Made by a program: the position numbers and the translations under genes. The notes under the pieces are model-generated. The model was given only the letters and a program-made list of their open reading frames with translations. It had not been told where the DNA came from and did not search any database. Of a stretch of 64,000 nucleotides of DNA, positions 48,590 through 60,010 are shown piece by piece. Source of the stretch: Anastrepha obliqua (taxonomy: Eukaryota; Arthropoda; Insecta; Diptera; Tephritidae); NCBI RefSeq assembly GCF_027943255.1, contig NC_072893.1:130881784-130945783 (forward strand), written 5' to 3'. How positions within the stretch are numbered: the first letter of the stretch is position 1; each line of letters starts with the position of its first letter.

Positions 48590-49540
48590 CCAAAAATATT
48601 GCAAAACTTTTCAAAAACTTACAATATTGTTCAGAAATATTACTAAAGTTTTCAGAAATAGTATTAAATTTTTCAACATTATTACTAAATTTTTCAGAAG
48701 GATTACTAAATTTTTCAAAATTATTAAGTACTAAATTTTTCAAAATTATTATTGAGTTTTTCAGGAGTACTACTACAATATAATTAAAAAATCTTAAATT
48801 CCTAAAAATATTACTGAATTTTCGAAAAGTATAATATCAGAGTTTCGAAATAAACCTCATAAAACATAACGGTTCTTCAATCAAAATATAATATTAGAGT
48901 TTCGAGAAACTCAAATTTCTAAAAACTAATTATTGCTCAATATTACTACAGTGCAAAAACTTCACAATTTTCCCAAAATACTACAATACTATATTTAAAA
49001 AATACAAAATTTTCAAAATTTTTCACAAATATCACTAAATTTTTCAGAAATATTACTAAATTTTTCAGAAGTATTATTAGGTTTTTCAGAAATAAAACAT
49101 TAAAAAAGTGTAAAACCTTTTCAGAACTATGGATTTACTACATTTTTAAAAGTAATCTAAAATTTCCAAAAATACTGCAGAATTTCTCAAAAATATTAAA
49201 ATTTTGAAAAATGAAAATTTTTAATTTTAGAAATATAACTACAGTTTAAAAAAAATTAAAAATTGTTTCTAAATACGCCTACAATTAAAAAAACCTAAAT
49301 TCTGCAAATACATTCTTAAATGTTTCAGAAATACTACTACATTAAAATTAATACTAAAATTTTTCCAAAAATATACTAAATTTAATGTATTAAATTTTTC
49401 AAATATATTCCTACATATAAAAAAATCGAACATTTTTCAAATGTATTGTTAAATTTTTCAAAAATACTACTACAATAAAAATAAAATTGAAAACTTTCCG
49501 AAAAATATTCAGAAATATTACAAAATTTTTTTACACCCTT
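48590..49540. repeat. degenerate AT-rich tandem repeat, about 950 bp
   Basis: Dozens of imperfect copies of a short unit such as TTTTTCAGAAATATTACTAA, with period roughly 20-24 and frequent insertions. The best-preserved units are at 48640-48740 and 49020-49090. No ORF was seen. It looks like a decayed local minisatellite. Confidence 0.75.
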
Positions 49541-50033
49541 GCTATAGAACCTTTACATGCAATATAGAGATAATATTTTCCAGGAACATTGATCTTTGAA
49601 GTACTCGAAAACAAATTGTGTAATTGTACAATAATGAAATAAATAAGAAATAAATATTTATATGCTTAACCCAAGTATTTACTGCGTTGCTTCTGGAGCG
49701 TTTCAGTCGTTCCCTTTATAAGCCAATTAATACTTTCTTTTCACCTCCAAAAGCTACACGCAGATCAAATTAATTATTCTGTTGTTATTCTTTTTTATTT
49801 CTCTCAAAACCTGATTTTATTTAACTAAATTAAAGTTCATATCACTTTTGCTCATTTTTGCCATTGAAGCGGTCAACGATCAATGTTCCTGCCTGATGAT
49901 CTTTCCGAATGGAAGTGTATAATAAAATTATAAAGTGGCACTTATATAATATACAAGCACATTTGTATCTATAAAATAAAACAAAAACAATAATGTTTCC
50001 GCTTTAAGCGCGTTTTATTATAATATTACATAC

Positions 50034-50128
50034 CTCCAGTGGCAAAATAATTAACTCAATAAAAAATTTCACTGTCGCAATGACGTAAGATTTATCGCGC
50101 ATTTCATTGCTTTCCATTTCTCTGTATG
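50034..50128 (-). CDS. candidate membrane-protein exon b
   Basis: 95 bp: acceptor CTTTAATAG, donor GTATGT after CTGGAG, phase 1 in and 0 out. It encodes YREMESNEMRDKSYVIATVK then FFIELIILPLE. Its entry phase matches the donor of the candidate exon ending at 50361, and the joint reading gives a hydrophobic segment, a polar loop and another hydrophobic segment. No family is recognised and no further exon was found. Confidence 0.3.
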
Positions 50129-50360
50129 CTATTAAAGCACAGTGCCAATTACGCGGTAGATAAGTAAGTAAGGATATGCAAATATAATTATTTGTAAACA
50201 AATTGCAGAAAAGGCAGAAAAAAATATGAATGCAAAATTCAGCGCTTGGTTCAAAGTTTACAATTTTTTATAGCCAAACGAAATGTTAGAAAATTACACA
50301 CGCGCTTTATAAATACTCGTAATAATTAAAACTATTGTAGGGGAATGACAAAGTACTTAC

Positions 50361-50470
50361 GAGGCAAAGAGGAAGATAAGATGATGAGAACACCGCCAAG
50401 TGCGGCAATATTAAATGCTATTGCACTTACAATAGAGCCATGAAGTAATTGACGGTTTTGAAGTGAGGAT
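50361..50470 (-). CDS. candidate membrane-protein exon a (5' limit unclear)
   Basis: An open frame ends at a consensus donor (CCTC|GTAAGTA, phase 1). The last ~30 residues, HGSIVSAIAFNIAALGGVLI then ILSSSLP, form a strong transmembrane-like segment. The upstream limit is uncertain: the frame stays open to about 50574 with no ATG, so an acceptor lies somewhere before 50450. Confidence 0.3.
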
Positions 50471-50657
50471 GACAAACGTTTCAAGCATTTGATATTAATT
50501 AACTTAACCACCCTTCCTTGGCATAGATTCAGAATAAGTAAATTTATCTTTATTATCGGCAGTTGAGAGAACAAAAATCAAAATGGTTAAGGGGAGAGAA
50601 TCCTGTAAAATTTCGGAAATTTTTTTTTTTGTTTTCATAAATATTATATATAATTAA

Positions 50658-52086
50658 CTAGCAAACCCGGCCCGCTTTGCTGGGCACACTAAAATAGAAT
50701 GGATATGGCTTAGAACAGAAAAGATATGGTTTTCATATTACTTATTTCTTTATTCTCATATTATTTATTTCTTTATTCAATACCACGTTTTGGTCTCTAT
50801 CTCGAGACCCTAGTCACGGAGCGGCATGAAAAATACTCTCAACTAAAGCATTCACCCACAGCTTCCATTTGATACCCATATTGTACATACACATCCGAAG
50901 GTTACCCTGATCCACGTTTTGACCTATATCTCGAGCCCTATCCACCAATAGGCATCCAAACTATAGTAAACCATCTTCAATACCTACTTAACAATGTGTG
51001 TAAGTTTGGTTTAATTCCGTGCAAAGACATGGTCGGTTAGCGAACACACACAAAAAGTTGACTTTATTTTATATATAAGACGTGGATCCGGGTAACCTTC
51101 GGATGTGTATGTACAATATGGGTATCAAATGGAAGCTGTTGGTGAATGCTTTAGTACAGAGTATTTTTCATGCCGCTCCGTGACTAGGGCCTCGAGATAG
51201 AGACCAACACGTGGACCCTAGAACGAGTTTGTACAATATGGATATCAATTGGAAGCTGTTGGTGAATGCTTTAGTACAGAGTATTTTTCATGCCGCTCCG
51301 TGGCTAGGGTCTCGAGATATAGGTTAAAACGTGGACCCGGGTAACCTTCGGATGTGTATGTACAATATGGGTATCAAATGGAAGCTGTTGGTGAATGCTT
51401 TAGTTCAGAGTATTTTTCAGGCCGCTCCGTGACTAGGGTCTCGAGATAGAGACCAACACGTGGAGCCTAGAATGTGTTTGTACAATATGGATATCAAATC
51501 GAAGCTGTTGGTGAATGCTTTAGTTCAGAGTATTTTTCATGCCGCTCCGTGACTGGGGTCTCGAGATATAGGTCAAAACGTGGACCCAGGTAACCTTCGG
51601 ATGTGTATGTACAATATGGGTATCAAATGGAAGCTGTTGGTGAATGCTTTAGTACAGAGTATTTTTCATGCCGCTCCGTGACTAGGGTCTCGAGATAGAG
51701 ACCAACACGTGGATCCTAGAATGTGTTTGTACAATATGGATATCAATTGGAAGCTGTGGGTGAATGCTTTAGTACAGAGTATTTTTCATGCCGCTCCGTG
51801 ACTAGGGTCTCGAGATATAGGTCAAAACGTGGACCCGGGTAACCTTCGGATGTGTATGTAAAATATGGGTATCAAATGGAAGCTGTTGGTGAATGCTTTA
51901 GTTGAGAGTATTTTTCATGCTGCTCCGTGACTAGGGTCTCGAGATAGAGACCAAAACGTGGTATTGAATAAAGAAATAAATAATATAAGAATAAAGAAAT
52001 AAGTAATATGAAAACCATATCTTTTCTGTTCTAAGCCATATCCATTCTATTTTAGTGTGCCCAGCAAAGCGGGCCGGGTTTGCTAG
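50658..52086. mobile_element. palindromic Helitron-like element with two 3' ends
   Basis: Both ends are the same sequence in opposite orientation: CTAGCAAACCCGGCCCGCTT on the left, GCCCAGCAAAGCGGGCCGGG then TTTGCTAG on the right. GCCCAGCAAAGCGGGC forms a hairpin-like motif followed after ~9 bases by CTAG, which fits a Helitron 3' end (hairpin, then CTRR), here at both sides. The inverted arms are about 230 bp each and nearly identical. The right half is filled by tandem units (51081-51960). No Rep/helicase coding remains. Confidence 0.65.
51081..51960 (+). repeat. tandem array, ~7 units of 120-127 bp
   Basis: Units begin ACGTGGACCCGGGTAACCTT (type A) or ACGTGGACCCTAGAA (type B) and share 'gaagctgttggtgaatgct', 'gagtatttttcatgccgct', 'ccgtgactagggtctcgaga'. 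A and B types alternate for most of the array, indicating duplication of a ~245-bp dimer. Related units in reverse orientation are at 60011-60770. Confidence 0.85.
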
Positions 52087-52101
52087 TTTTATATATAAGA
52101 T

Positions 52102-54037
52102 AGGTTAGGTTAGGTTAGCCTGGTTGGCAATAAGCCGCGCATAGACCTTTTGGTCCCTAGCGATACCAGATGGAGACCGACCTCTATGAATACCTGAAGT
52201 AGACATCATGTAGGATGTCAGCGCTTTTAGCGAATCTAAGTAGGGCTGGGAGCTCCGCTTTAGAGACGTCTTCCAGACCCTCAAACAGTGGGGCTCCCAG
52301 GCATTTTAGTCGCGTTTTTAGTAATGCCGGACAAGCGCACAGAAGGTGTTCTAAAGTCTCCTCAACATCCTCTCTGCATTTCCTGCATTTGTCCGTGTTA
52401 GCAATCCCTATCTTGTACGCATATGCAGCCAGTAGATTGTGGCCTGTTAGCATACCTATGATAGTTCTGCATTCCTTTCGCGAGAGCGTAAGTACGAATG
52501 GAGTCAGTTTTTTGTCGTTAGTTTTACACATGACTTTTGCTGTTTTGCATGTGGTCAAGTTCGTCCACCTAGCTTCCACTTGCCTTTTCATGTGGTCGTA
52601 CATTTCGTTGTATATTGTGTTTAGCGGTTTTGGTATGTCGTTCTCTTGATCAAATGGTAGCCTCACAGCACTTTTTGCTATCTCATCTACTATTTCGTTC
52701 CCCATAATGCCTTTGTGACCAGGTACCCATTAGATATGCAGCCTATTGTTTCCGGCTAGCCTTTCTATGGCCTCCCTGCTCCGTCGAACATTTTTGGACT
52801 TAATACAATATGAGCTTATTGCTCTTATTGCTGCTTGACTATCCACGTATATATTAATTGTTGAGTTCTTTCTTGTTCTAGAGTAGGCTAGCTCCGCGGC
52901 CTTCCCCACAGCAAAAACTTCCGCTTGGAAAATACTGCTGTGGTCTGGCAGCTTGATAGGCTGCCTTATTCCTAGTTTTGAGCAGTAAATACCTGCTCCC
53001 ACTCCGTCTGGAGTTTTCGAGCCGTCTGTATAGATGTGAAAAGTTCTATGGCCAGGCTTCATGCCTTTGTGCCATCCCTCCTCTTCAATTGTAGTGCGAA
53101 ACCTTCTCTCCCAATTAAAGTACGGAGTCATGTAGTCCGTGCCACCTGAGCTCCACTTTCCTATTGAGCTGTGACCGAAGGTTCTGCAGGTGAATACCCC
53201 CGCAGCCATTAGCCTCCTCGCGGATTTCGCTGCCAGGTTTTCCGCCATGAGGTCAATAGGTGGCATGCTGAGTATCTTTTCCAGCGCCGCCGTTGGAGTG
53301 GTCTTCATCGCTCCTGTTATGCACAGAGCAGCGAGGCGTTGAATCCTTTCTAGCGGCATTAAGTATGTCCGTTTTTTTGTCGCAGTCCACCATACTAAGG
53401 TTCCATACAGCAATATCGGTCTGACTACTGCTGTGTAGCACCAATGCACCAGAGAGGGTGATTAACGCCCAGCATTCTTTTACATGCGTACAATGCATTA
53501 CTGGCCTTCTTCACCCTCTCCTCAACGTTGTGCTTCCACAGCAATTTGCTGTCCAGTATTACTCCGAGGTACCTCGCATAGTCTTTGAGAAGTAGTTCGT
53601 TATTGCCCAGCTTCGGTAGGTTCCACGCCGTTTTTCCGGCGTTTATCCCTAGCCCTGCGCGAGATGTCCATTGGTGTATCGTTTTGAGAGTGTTGTTCAT
53701 CACATTACTGATGGTGTCCAGGTACTTTCCCGTAACTATTATAGCTATGTCATCGGCATAAGCCACTAGTTTAGGTGCCCCTCCGTCAAGTTTCTTAAGA
53801 ATTTCATTTACTACAAGTAACCATAATAGCGGTGATAGTACCCCACCTTGCGGAGTACCTCTACATGCATATTTGGTGACGCTCGCTTTTATCTTTCTGC
53901 TAGCTAATAGCTGCCTTATCCATAGATAAACCGCGGGTTGCACATTAAGAGACTCAATGCTGTTTAAAATAGCATCTTTTGTCACGTTGTTAAAGGCTCC
54001 TGATATATCTAGAAATACTCCTAGAGCATACTCCTTA
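52102..54037 (-). mobile_element. 5'-truncated RNase H-bearing LINE with 13-bp TSD
   Basis: Flanked by an exact direct repeat TTATATATAAGAT (52089-52101 and 54038-54050). Minus orientation; the 3' end carries the tail CTAACCTAACCTAACCTA. It starts inside the RT palm (GVFLDISGAFNNVTKD), so the endonuclease and earlier RT motifs are lost. It lies within the TTAA MITE, next to the Helitron-like element. RT plus RNase H without a visible LTR places it in the I/LOA/R1 group; the clade is not resolved. Confidence 0.92.
52184..54030 (-). pseudogene. LINE ORF2: RT, RNase H and Cys-rich tail
   Basis: RT motifs CRGTPQGGVLSPLLW and LVAYADDIAII (YADD codons at 53749-53760) are intact, followed by the thumb (YLGVILDSKLLWKHNV). 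One frameshift near 53450 leads to HWCYTAVVRPILLYGTLVWW, then RNase H with catalytic pieces YTDGSKTPDG, FQAEVFAVGKAAEL and YVDSQAAIRAI. A single TAA (52730-52732) interrupts just before WVPGHKGIMGNEIVDE. The end has CRKC...HLLCACPAL. Only one shift and one stop, so the insertion is fairly young. Confidence 0.9.
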
Positions 54038-54619
54038 TTATATATAAGATATAATCCTTTAAAAATATGTCAAACAATTTTTAAAACGCAAATTTAAGTA
54101 TTTCTTATATTAGAGAGGTATAGTTACGTTGTATTGAAACTTTAGATGCGTTTTTTCTCAAAACTATATTTCTCGATTTGGCGTACACGATAACTCGAAA
54201 AGTTATTGACCGATCTCCCTGAAATTTTGCCCACATCTTTTTTTTGATATACTTTCTATGTGAATTTACAAGTTTTCGAAAATTTTTCGAACCAATAATT
54301 TTTTCGAAGCAAAAATAGTAGGAAAATTCGGCCCAAAATTCATTTTTTTTTTTAAGCATTTTATTCCGCCCATTTTTGTTTAAATAATATAGAAATTATG
54401 ACATTAATAAACAAAAAAAATTTTGGTTTTTTGCTGCGACCTCGAAGAATTGAGTGTGCATCCGCCATTTTAAATGATTGAAATAAAAAAAAATTGAATA
54501 TTATTTGAATGTATAAATAAACTGTATGCCAATTCTGAAAAAAATATATTGACTTCTTCATTTTAAATAATTTTAATGAAAATCAGGGAAAATATGGCCG
54601 TTTACAGGTATCTGTCCCC

Positions 54620-56740
54620 TTAAAATCCACTTGAAGATTAGGAATAATTTATCTATAATTATTGTTGTTGACGGAGCACTGCGACATTATAAGTATATTG
54701 TGCCGCATTCAAGCACAGAGAAACTTTAGTGCAAGAACTGTTAATTGTTGGAACTCATCGCGTCATCCGTTATTAGATGGTCGCCCAGTATTAAGTGGCG
54801 TTTGTGCATCCGTGCAGGACTTTGCTCACTAACTGCCTTGCAAATATGCTTTCGCTTTTTCAGAACCTGCAGATTTCACACGGGAGAATTCTCAGTTTAC
54901 TCAGTTGATAGTTCAGCCTACAAATTGCGTCTTCCGAATTTCCGTGACAGTTCTTAAGTTTTCCTTGGATTATGTAATCCTCATGCAATCCGTATAGCGC
55001 TCTTTGTTATAAGTATCCAGAAGTGCTTTGGAGTGCTTTTGGAGTGCTTCAAGCTTGGTACATTGACCCCATTTAGTGCATAAAGAGCTTTCCTATTGCC
55101 CGGATCGAGGGTACACACTTGCCATCAAGCGGAGTTGTACTCCTCCTTTTTTTGCGAGTTTACCACAATTCTCCTTTCTTTATCAGAGTATGATCCCAAA
55201 GAGGATTTTTACTCTTCCCTTGCCAGTAAATTCCCAAACACCATACGCCCTCTTCTACCCTGTACCATTCAACATGAAATCATTTATAATGATTATACTA
55301 CCATAACATTTTTAATACTCAGAGTTTGAATCCCCAACTCATACTCAACCTTTCAAACTGTAGCTACAGTAGGTGGGGAAAGACTACGCCACCCCAACAT
55401 CAATTATCTCTTCATATGGCTTTTCAAAGTCTTAGATCTCCTTGCTTACAGTCAAATGCTATTGAAATAACGCCTCCTTTTAAGTGATATATAGAAGAGA
55501 GAATTAAAATATGGGAGAAGACGAATATTTGTATGCTACGTGATGAATAGGTACAAAAATCCTTCAAAGATTCACTTTGCTTAATCTATTTTTGATAAAT
55601 ATTTGTATGCAAGCACTAGTTTATTTATTTTTTATGTTTTTTTATGTTTTTTTATTTATTTATTTATAATTTATTGCAGGCACTTTTATATAGGCTCATG
55701 AGATTTATTTTCAAAGCAAACGAGTTTTCTTATTTGCTTATCTACGCCTACACCCACATTCTTTTGACTTCGAGCAAATACCAAGTGATTACTTTAAGTA
55801 ATTAAGTACCCCCTTGAGACCATTAAAAGTGAGTTAACTAGCGCAAATAAAATTTAAATGTATTAAAGCACACCTTCTAGAAAGAGCATTGCATTAAGTC
55901 ATTGTTTATGATAAACGAAATATTTTTCTGAAAAAATACAAAACATTAAACAATTAAAACAAAAACTTTTGTTTTTGATAATAAATACAATAAGACTCTT
56001 CCCAGATAAACATTTTGCGACTAATTTCGCTACAATTGTTCTTCTGCTTTTGCTTTCAAGCTATAAACGTATACATTGGCACAACTGTGAACAGCTGACA
56101 TGCCTTCCCATTTGCTTTTGCTTGCCGGAAAAACTTCCACACCGCTCTGTACATATTTCCTGGCCACATTGCCCTGACCAACTCAAACCCCTACTTCCTT
56201 TTTCATTGCCTATTTGCATATAATATTTTTAGCTACTACTACACCACCACGCGCACAACTCTCACTTCCGTTCTGCCAACCCTAATTGCTCGTTGACATG
56301 CTTATCGACGTTTGCGGCTGAAAACACATCCCCATTTTCAATCATTTCCTTAGTTGCAATTCGTTTGAGGTAAACAAACAAATATTTCACACTCATTCGC
56401 TTATTTTATTTATTGTTTTTTTGTGCCTAAACTTCAAGTTGGAGCCGTTTGGGCGCGACATCTGCTGCGAATTGTGTGCTTTACAAATATTTTTATAATC
56501 ACAATGAAAAGGTGGGTAGGTAGATAGCAAACAGTTGGGTGAGCGAAGCCATTTGCACAATCAACGACAGACAGACGGCCTCCAGCTGAAAGCAATTAGA
56601 ACTAACGAAGAGCTGGCGCTCTGGTAAGGCAATACGGAAGTGCAACGCTGTTTTATGTTGGCGTGCAGAATGTGCCTACAGACATACATATGTGTATGTA
56701 TGCACATGTTTGGCTACTTCGTAGGTTCATTCACCCTTAA
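54620..56740. other. intergenic sequence, no gene supported
   Basis: 54730-55300 is less AT-rich and may be an old repeat, but no family motif was found. Short ORFs here start at TTG/CTG or lack codon bias. A run of TTTTTTATGTTTTT copies lies near 55620-55670. Confidence 0.45.
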
Positions 56741-57394
56741 CCCCTAACTACGAAAGGTAACAACGCCAAAGTCAAAGCGCTCGTGTGTATAATCTTACCC
56801 ACCATATCGTGCAATCAAAACAATGTAATAAAACGAAAAAACAACTCAAATGCAATGGCGGCCTAAGAGTTGCGACACTGCGCGACTTTTTAAGCGTATT
56901 AGTAAATACCTGGCCAAATGTAGACTGACCGTTTGACCCGACCGTTAACAATGTGTGATTTACGCTTCGCTGCGAAAGCCACTCAGACAATTAAGTGGAC
57001 GTTCAAATAGAGTGGCAATCACCTGAGTGATGCAGAAACAACCCCTATTTAATGCATTGAATTGCATTGCATTGGAAGATAAGAGAAGGGGTAAAACACG
57101 ATGGAAAGCTACCGAGATATTAATTACCAAGAATGCGATAAAATGCAAATCGATGCTATGATTTAATGTATTAAGAGTTTGAGTTGCGTAAGTTTTCAAC
57201 ACATTAATGCCTATCCTTGTTAAACCAAGAAAGTACGAAAAAAACCTATCCTTAAGAAAACTAGTTAGAATAAGAATTTTTGTATTGAAAGGGGTGGACA
57301 ATTTGTTGTACCGACACTGATATCCCCATTATTTGCATAAATTTATGTAGTCAGCGAATCTGAACAATATCCACATCCTTAACTTAGTTGTAGC

Positions 57395-57800
57395 ACTTCG
57401 ACCCTCAAACAATTGTGAACCCATAACTTTCAGCCTCATTCTTTACAGGCCTGGGTATTCGCAAAGCAAGTGCCTTCTGCAAAAAACACTGTGAAACTCT
57501 CTCAGCTTCTCCGGATATCTCACAATTAGGTTCTGGCCAGTTAACAGCACCATGAATGTTGATTGTATTTTTTTTGTGCCAGCTTGAGTACTCCTGTTAG
57601 CCAATGATTTTTTCTTGTGTTCTAATTGTGATGTGCAACTTTTAGAAATTTGTTTAAAGCATCAGATTGTTGCTTGATACGCTGCTTGGTCATCATTAAA
57701 TTGGTGATCATTGAATTTTGTTCTGAATAAACTCCCCACCAACTTCATTCTCCAGTTTGGAGTTATCCGAATAGAGCCAAATTATTTTCAAATAGTAAAA
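57395..57800 (-). pseudogene. possible LINE C-terminal remnant
   Basis: In broken minus-strand frames: 'VLLTGQNL', 'CRRHLLCEYPGL', 'RMRLKVMGSQLFEG', the same order as TGHNLLAAY ... HLLCACPAL ... RLKCLGAPLFEG in the LINE at 52184-52705. It is an old, decayed relative, read by eye across stops. Confidence 0.45.
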
Positions 57801-58769
57801 ACTTGGTCATAAAGAATTATTTGCTTTTTGGAGGTTTGAAAGCATCGTAGAACTTAACACTTCTCAATTTCTAGATAAATCTCAAGGCGAATGCCAGAAA
57901 TTTAGCGGAAGCTTGGCCTATACCTGCCAAGGTACACGTAAAATGCATCGCATTCTCTCCAATTCATTTCATTAGCTGATGCTGTGCAATAGATTTAACT
58001 CGAACGACTAAAATATTTACTTTTTAAATTTACTTACTGAGTAGAAGATTTTGTTTGTTGAATACATACCTGTAAAGAGAAAAGATAGATATAACGTTTA
58101 GTAGAAAATAAAAGAAATTTTATTGAAGTAAATGCAATGCACATTTTAAATGAAATTGTGTCAACTTTTAATTGTTTTTGATTCTTTATTAGGTAAATAA
58201 CCGCTATTATCGGGTAAGGAAATTCCATATTTTTTAACAAACGCTTAATTAAATGAATGTGAGTATGTTTGTATATTTCCGCAGAATATTTTTATATAAT
58301 GCATTATGGGTTTTTTCGCCTTTTCCATGCAAAGCTTTGATATTAAGCGAACGCCTATGTATTGTTCCACATGGTTTAAAGAAATAAATGACTTTTAGTG
58401 TGAAATTATTATACAGATATAAACTTCCAAGAGCAGCCGAAGGCTTCCAATTATTTGTGAATAGTAAAAATAACGACTGACGAGGGAATTCAGCTGAATG
58501 GTGGACAGGTGTGGTTTACACTTCCAATCATATTTCAGAGTAAAGCTGTTGCTATTGAAATTTTATGTCTATAAATACCAATTGTACCTAAATTATGGTG
58601 AGTAGTAGGGCTGATGCCAAACCTCTTCTAAAACAGCTCCGCGTTCTCATAAAGCTTGAAAACTATAGTAAGTCCACGTGTTAAGAGGCTGACTGTTTCG
58701 CAAAGTAAGGATCGTGCCGAGTGTTCTTGCTCAGAAACGCAGCAGCTTTGAAAGGTTTCAGATATTTAT

Positions 58770-59010
58770 TATTCGGGGTCTACGAACAGTCAGTGGCTAC
58801 CCTGCAGGATAGAGTAAGATCAGATATTAGATTGGTGAAATGACTATTTCTAACTGCGTATGTTTGTTTTATTAATCCAATCAGCCTCTCCAGCGAGACT
58901 AGGTCAAAATTGCTCAGATTCTCGAAGTAGTGACTATCGAGAAATCTAAAGTGCATGCCTTGTGGCGCGTGGCTTTCACACCGAAAATGTTGAAAGAACT
59001 TCACTTTTTC
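58770..59010 (-). pseudogene. possible LINE C-terminal remnant (second family)
   Basis: The minus frame gives QHFRCESHAPQGMHFRFLDS then HYFENLSNFDLVSLERLIGL. This resembles the end of RNase H-type LINE proteins (Cys/His motif, 'R.R.LDSHFF' and a hydrophobic tail). No RT sequence is nearby. Confidence 0.35.
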
Positions 59011-59282
59011 TCATCTCTACAGCTCCTAATACAAAATATTTTGTTTATATCTTGAAGAGTCTCAAATGCTTTGTGGCTAGTTTAAGATCATTTCTGGGCC
59101 TGTTTGCTGGCTCAATCTAACCAAATATAACCTAGAACAGAAAATCTTTTAAAAGTCTCTCACAAAGAAAAAAATCAAAAATAACAAAAAAAAAAAAAAT
59201 AATATTAAAATTTTTACAGTTAACTGTTATGCATTTTATTCTTTTGAAGCAAAACAAAGGTTTTTTCTCTTTTAAAGCAAAA

Positions 59283-59440
59283 AAAAGAGGTTGTCTGTAA
59301 AGTCGGTTTACTGACGATAGCTTAACGTGATAACGTCATAAGAAAATACTGATTGAATGGTTGCATTTTCAAAAGAAAATTTTAATTTTATTTGTTTGAC
59401 AGATATTTTGTATGGATATAGAGAATGAGTTAACATTAAC
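59283..59440 (+). mobile_element. foldback-like element, copy D, left fragment
   Basis: AAAAGAGGTTGTCTGTAAAG to GGATATAGAGAATGAG matches the left end of copy C (12383-12540) with few differences. It stops abruptly at the ATAAC array; the other half of the family reappears at 60896. Confidence 0.8.
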
Positions 59441-59456
59441 ATAACATAATATACTT

Positions 59457-60010
59457 TAACATAACATAACATAACATAACATAACATAACACAACACAAC
59501 ACAACATAACATAACATAACATAACATAACATAACATAACATAACATAACATAACATAACATAACATAACATAACATAACATAACATAACATAACATAAC
59601 ATAACATAACATAACATAACATAACATAACATAACATAACATAACATAACATAACATAACATAACATAACATAACATAACATAACATAACATAACATAAC
59701 ATAACATAACATAACATAACATAACATAACATAACATAACATAACATAACATAACATAACATAACATAACATAACATAACATAACATAACATAACATAAC
59801 ATAACATAACATAACATAACATAACATAACATAACATAACATAACATAACATAACATAACATAACATAACATAACATAACATAACATAACATAACATAAC
59901 ATAACATAACATAACATAACATAACATAACATAACATAACATAACATAACATAACATAACATAACATAACATACCATAACATAACATTACATTACATTAC
60001 ATAACATAAC
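59457..60010. repeat. (ATAAC)n pentanucleotide array, ~111 units
   Basis: 554 bp of almost perfect ATAAC repeats. Variant units sit only near the edges: three ACAAC units near 59490-59504 at the left, and ATACC plus three ATTAC units near 59972-60000 at the right. Because the period is 5 and the unit has no stop on the minus strand, all three minus frames stay open (MLCYV repeats of over 170 codons); these are not genes. Confidence 0.97.

Larger units (their letters stand above)
50591..54619. mobile_element. TTAA MITE carrying two nested insertions
   Basis: Outer element flanked by TTAA (50587-50590 and 54620-54623). The ends are inverted repeats: GGGGAGAGAATCCTGTAAAA and, reversed, GGGGACAGATACCTGTAAAC. 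MITE sequence occupies 50591-50657, a few bases around 52087-52101, and 54038-54619; the rest is insertions. The free parts match the copy at 6545-7249. TTAA duplications point to piggyBac-type mobilisation. Confidence 0.8.

Noticed and set aside
56960..57301. 113-codon minus-strand ORF resembling a membrane protein
   Set aside because: Begins at TTG, not ATG; hydrophobicity follows from AT content; no splice context.
59308..59987. Long minus-strand ORFs of MLCYV repeats
   Set aside because: They are translations of the ATAAC array; a 5-bp period leaves all three frames open. No start context, no sequence complexity.
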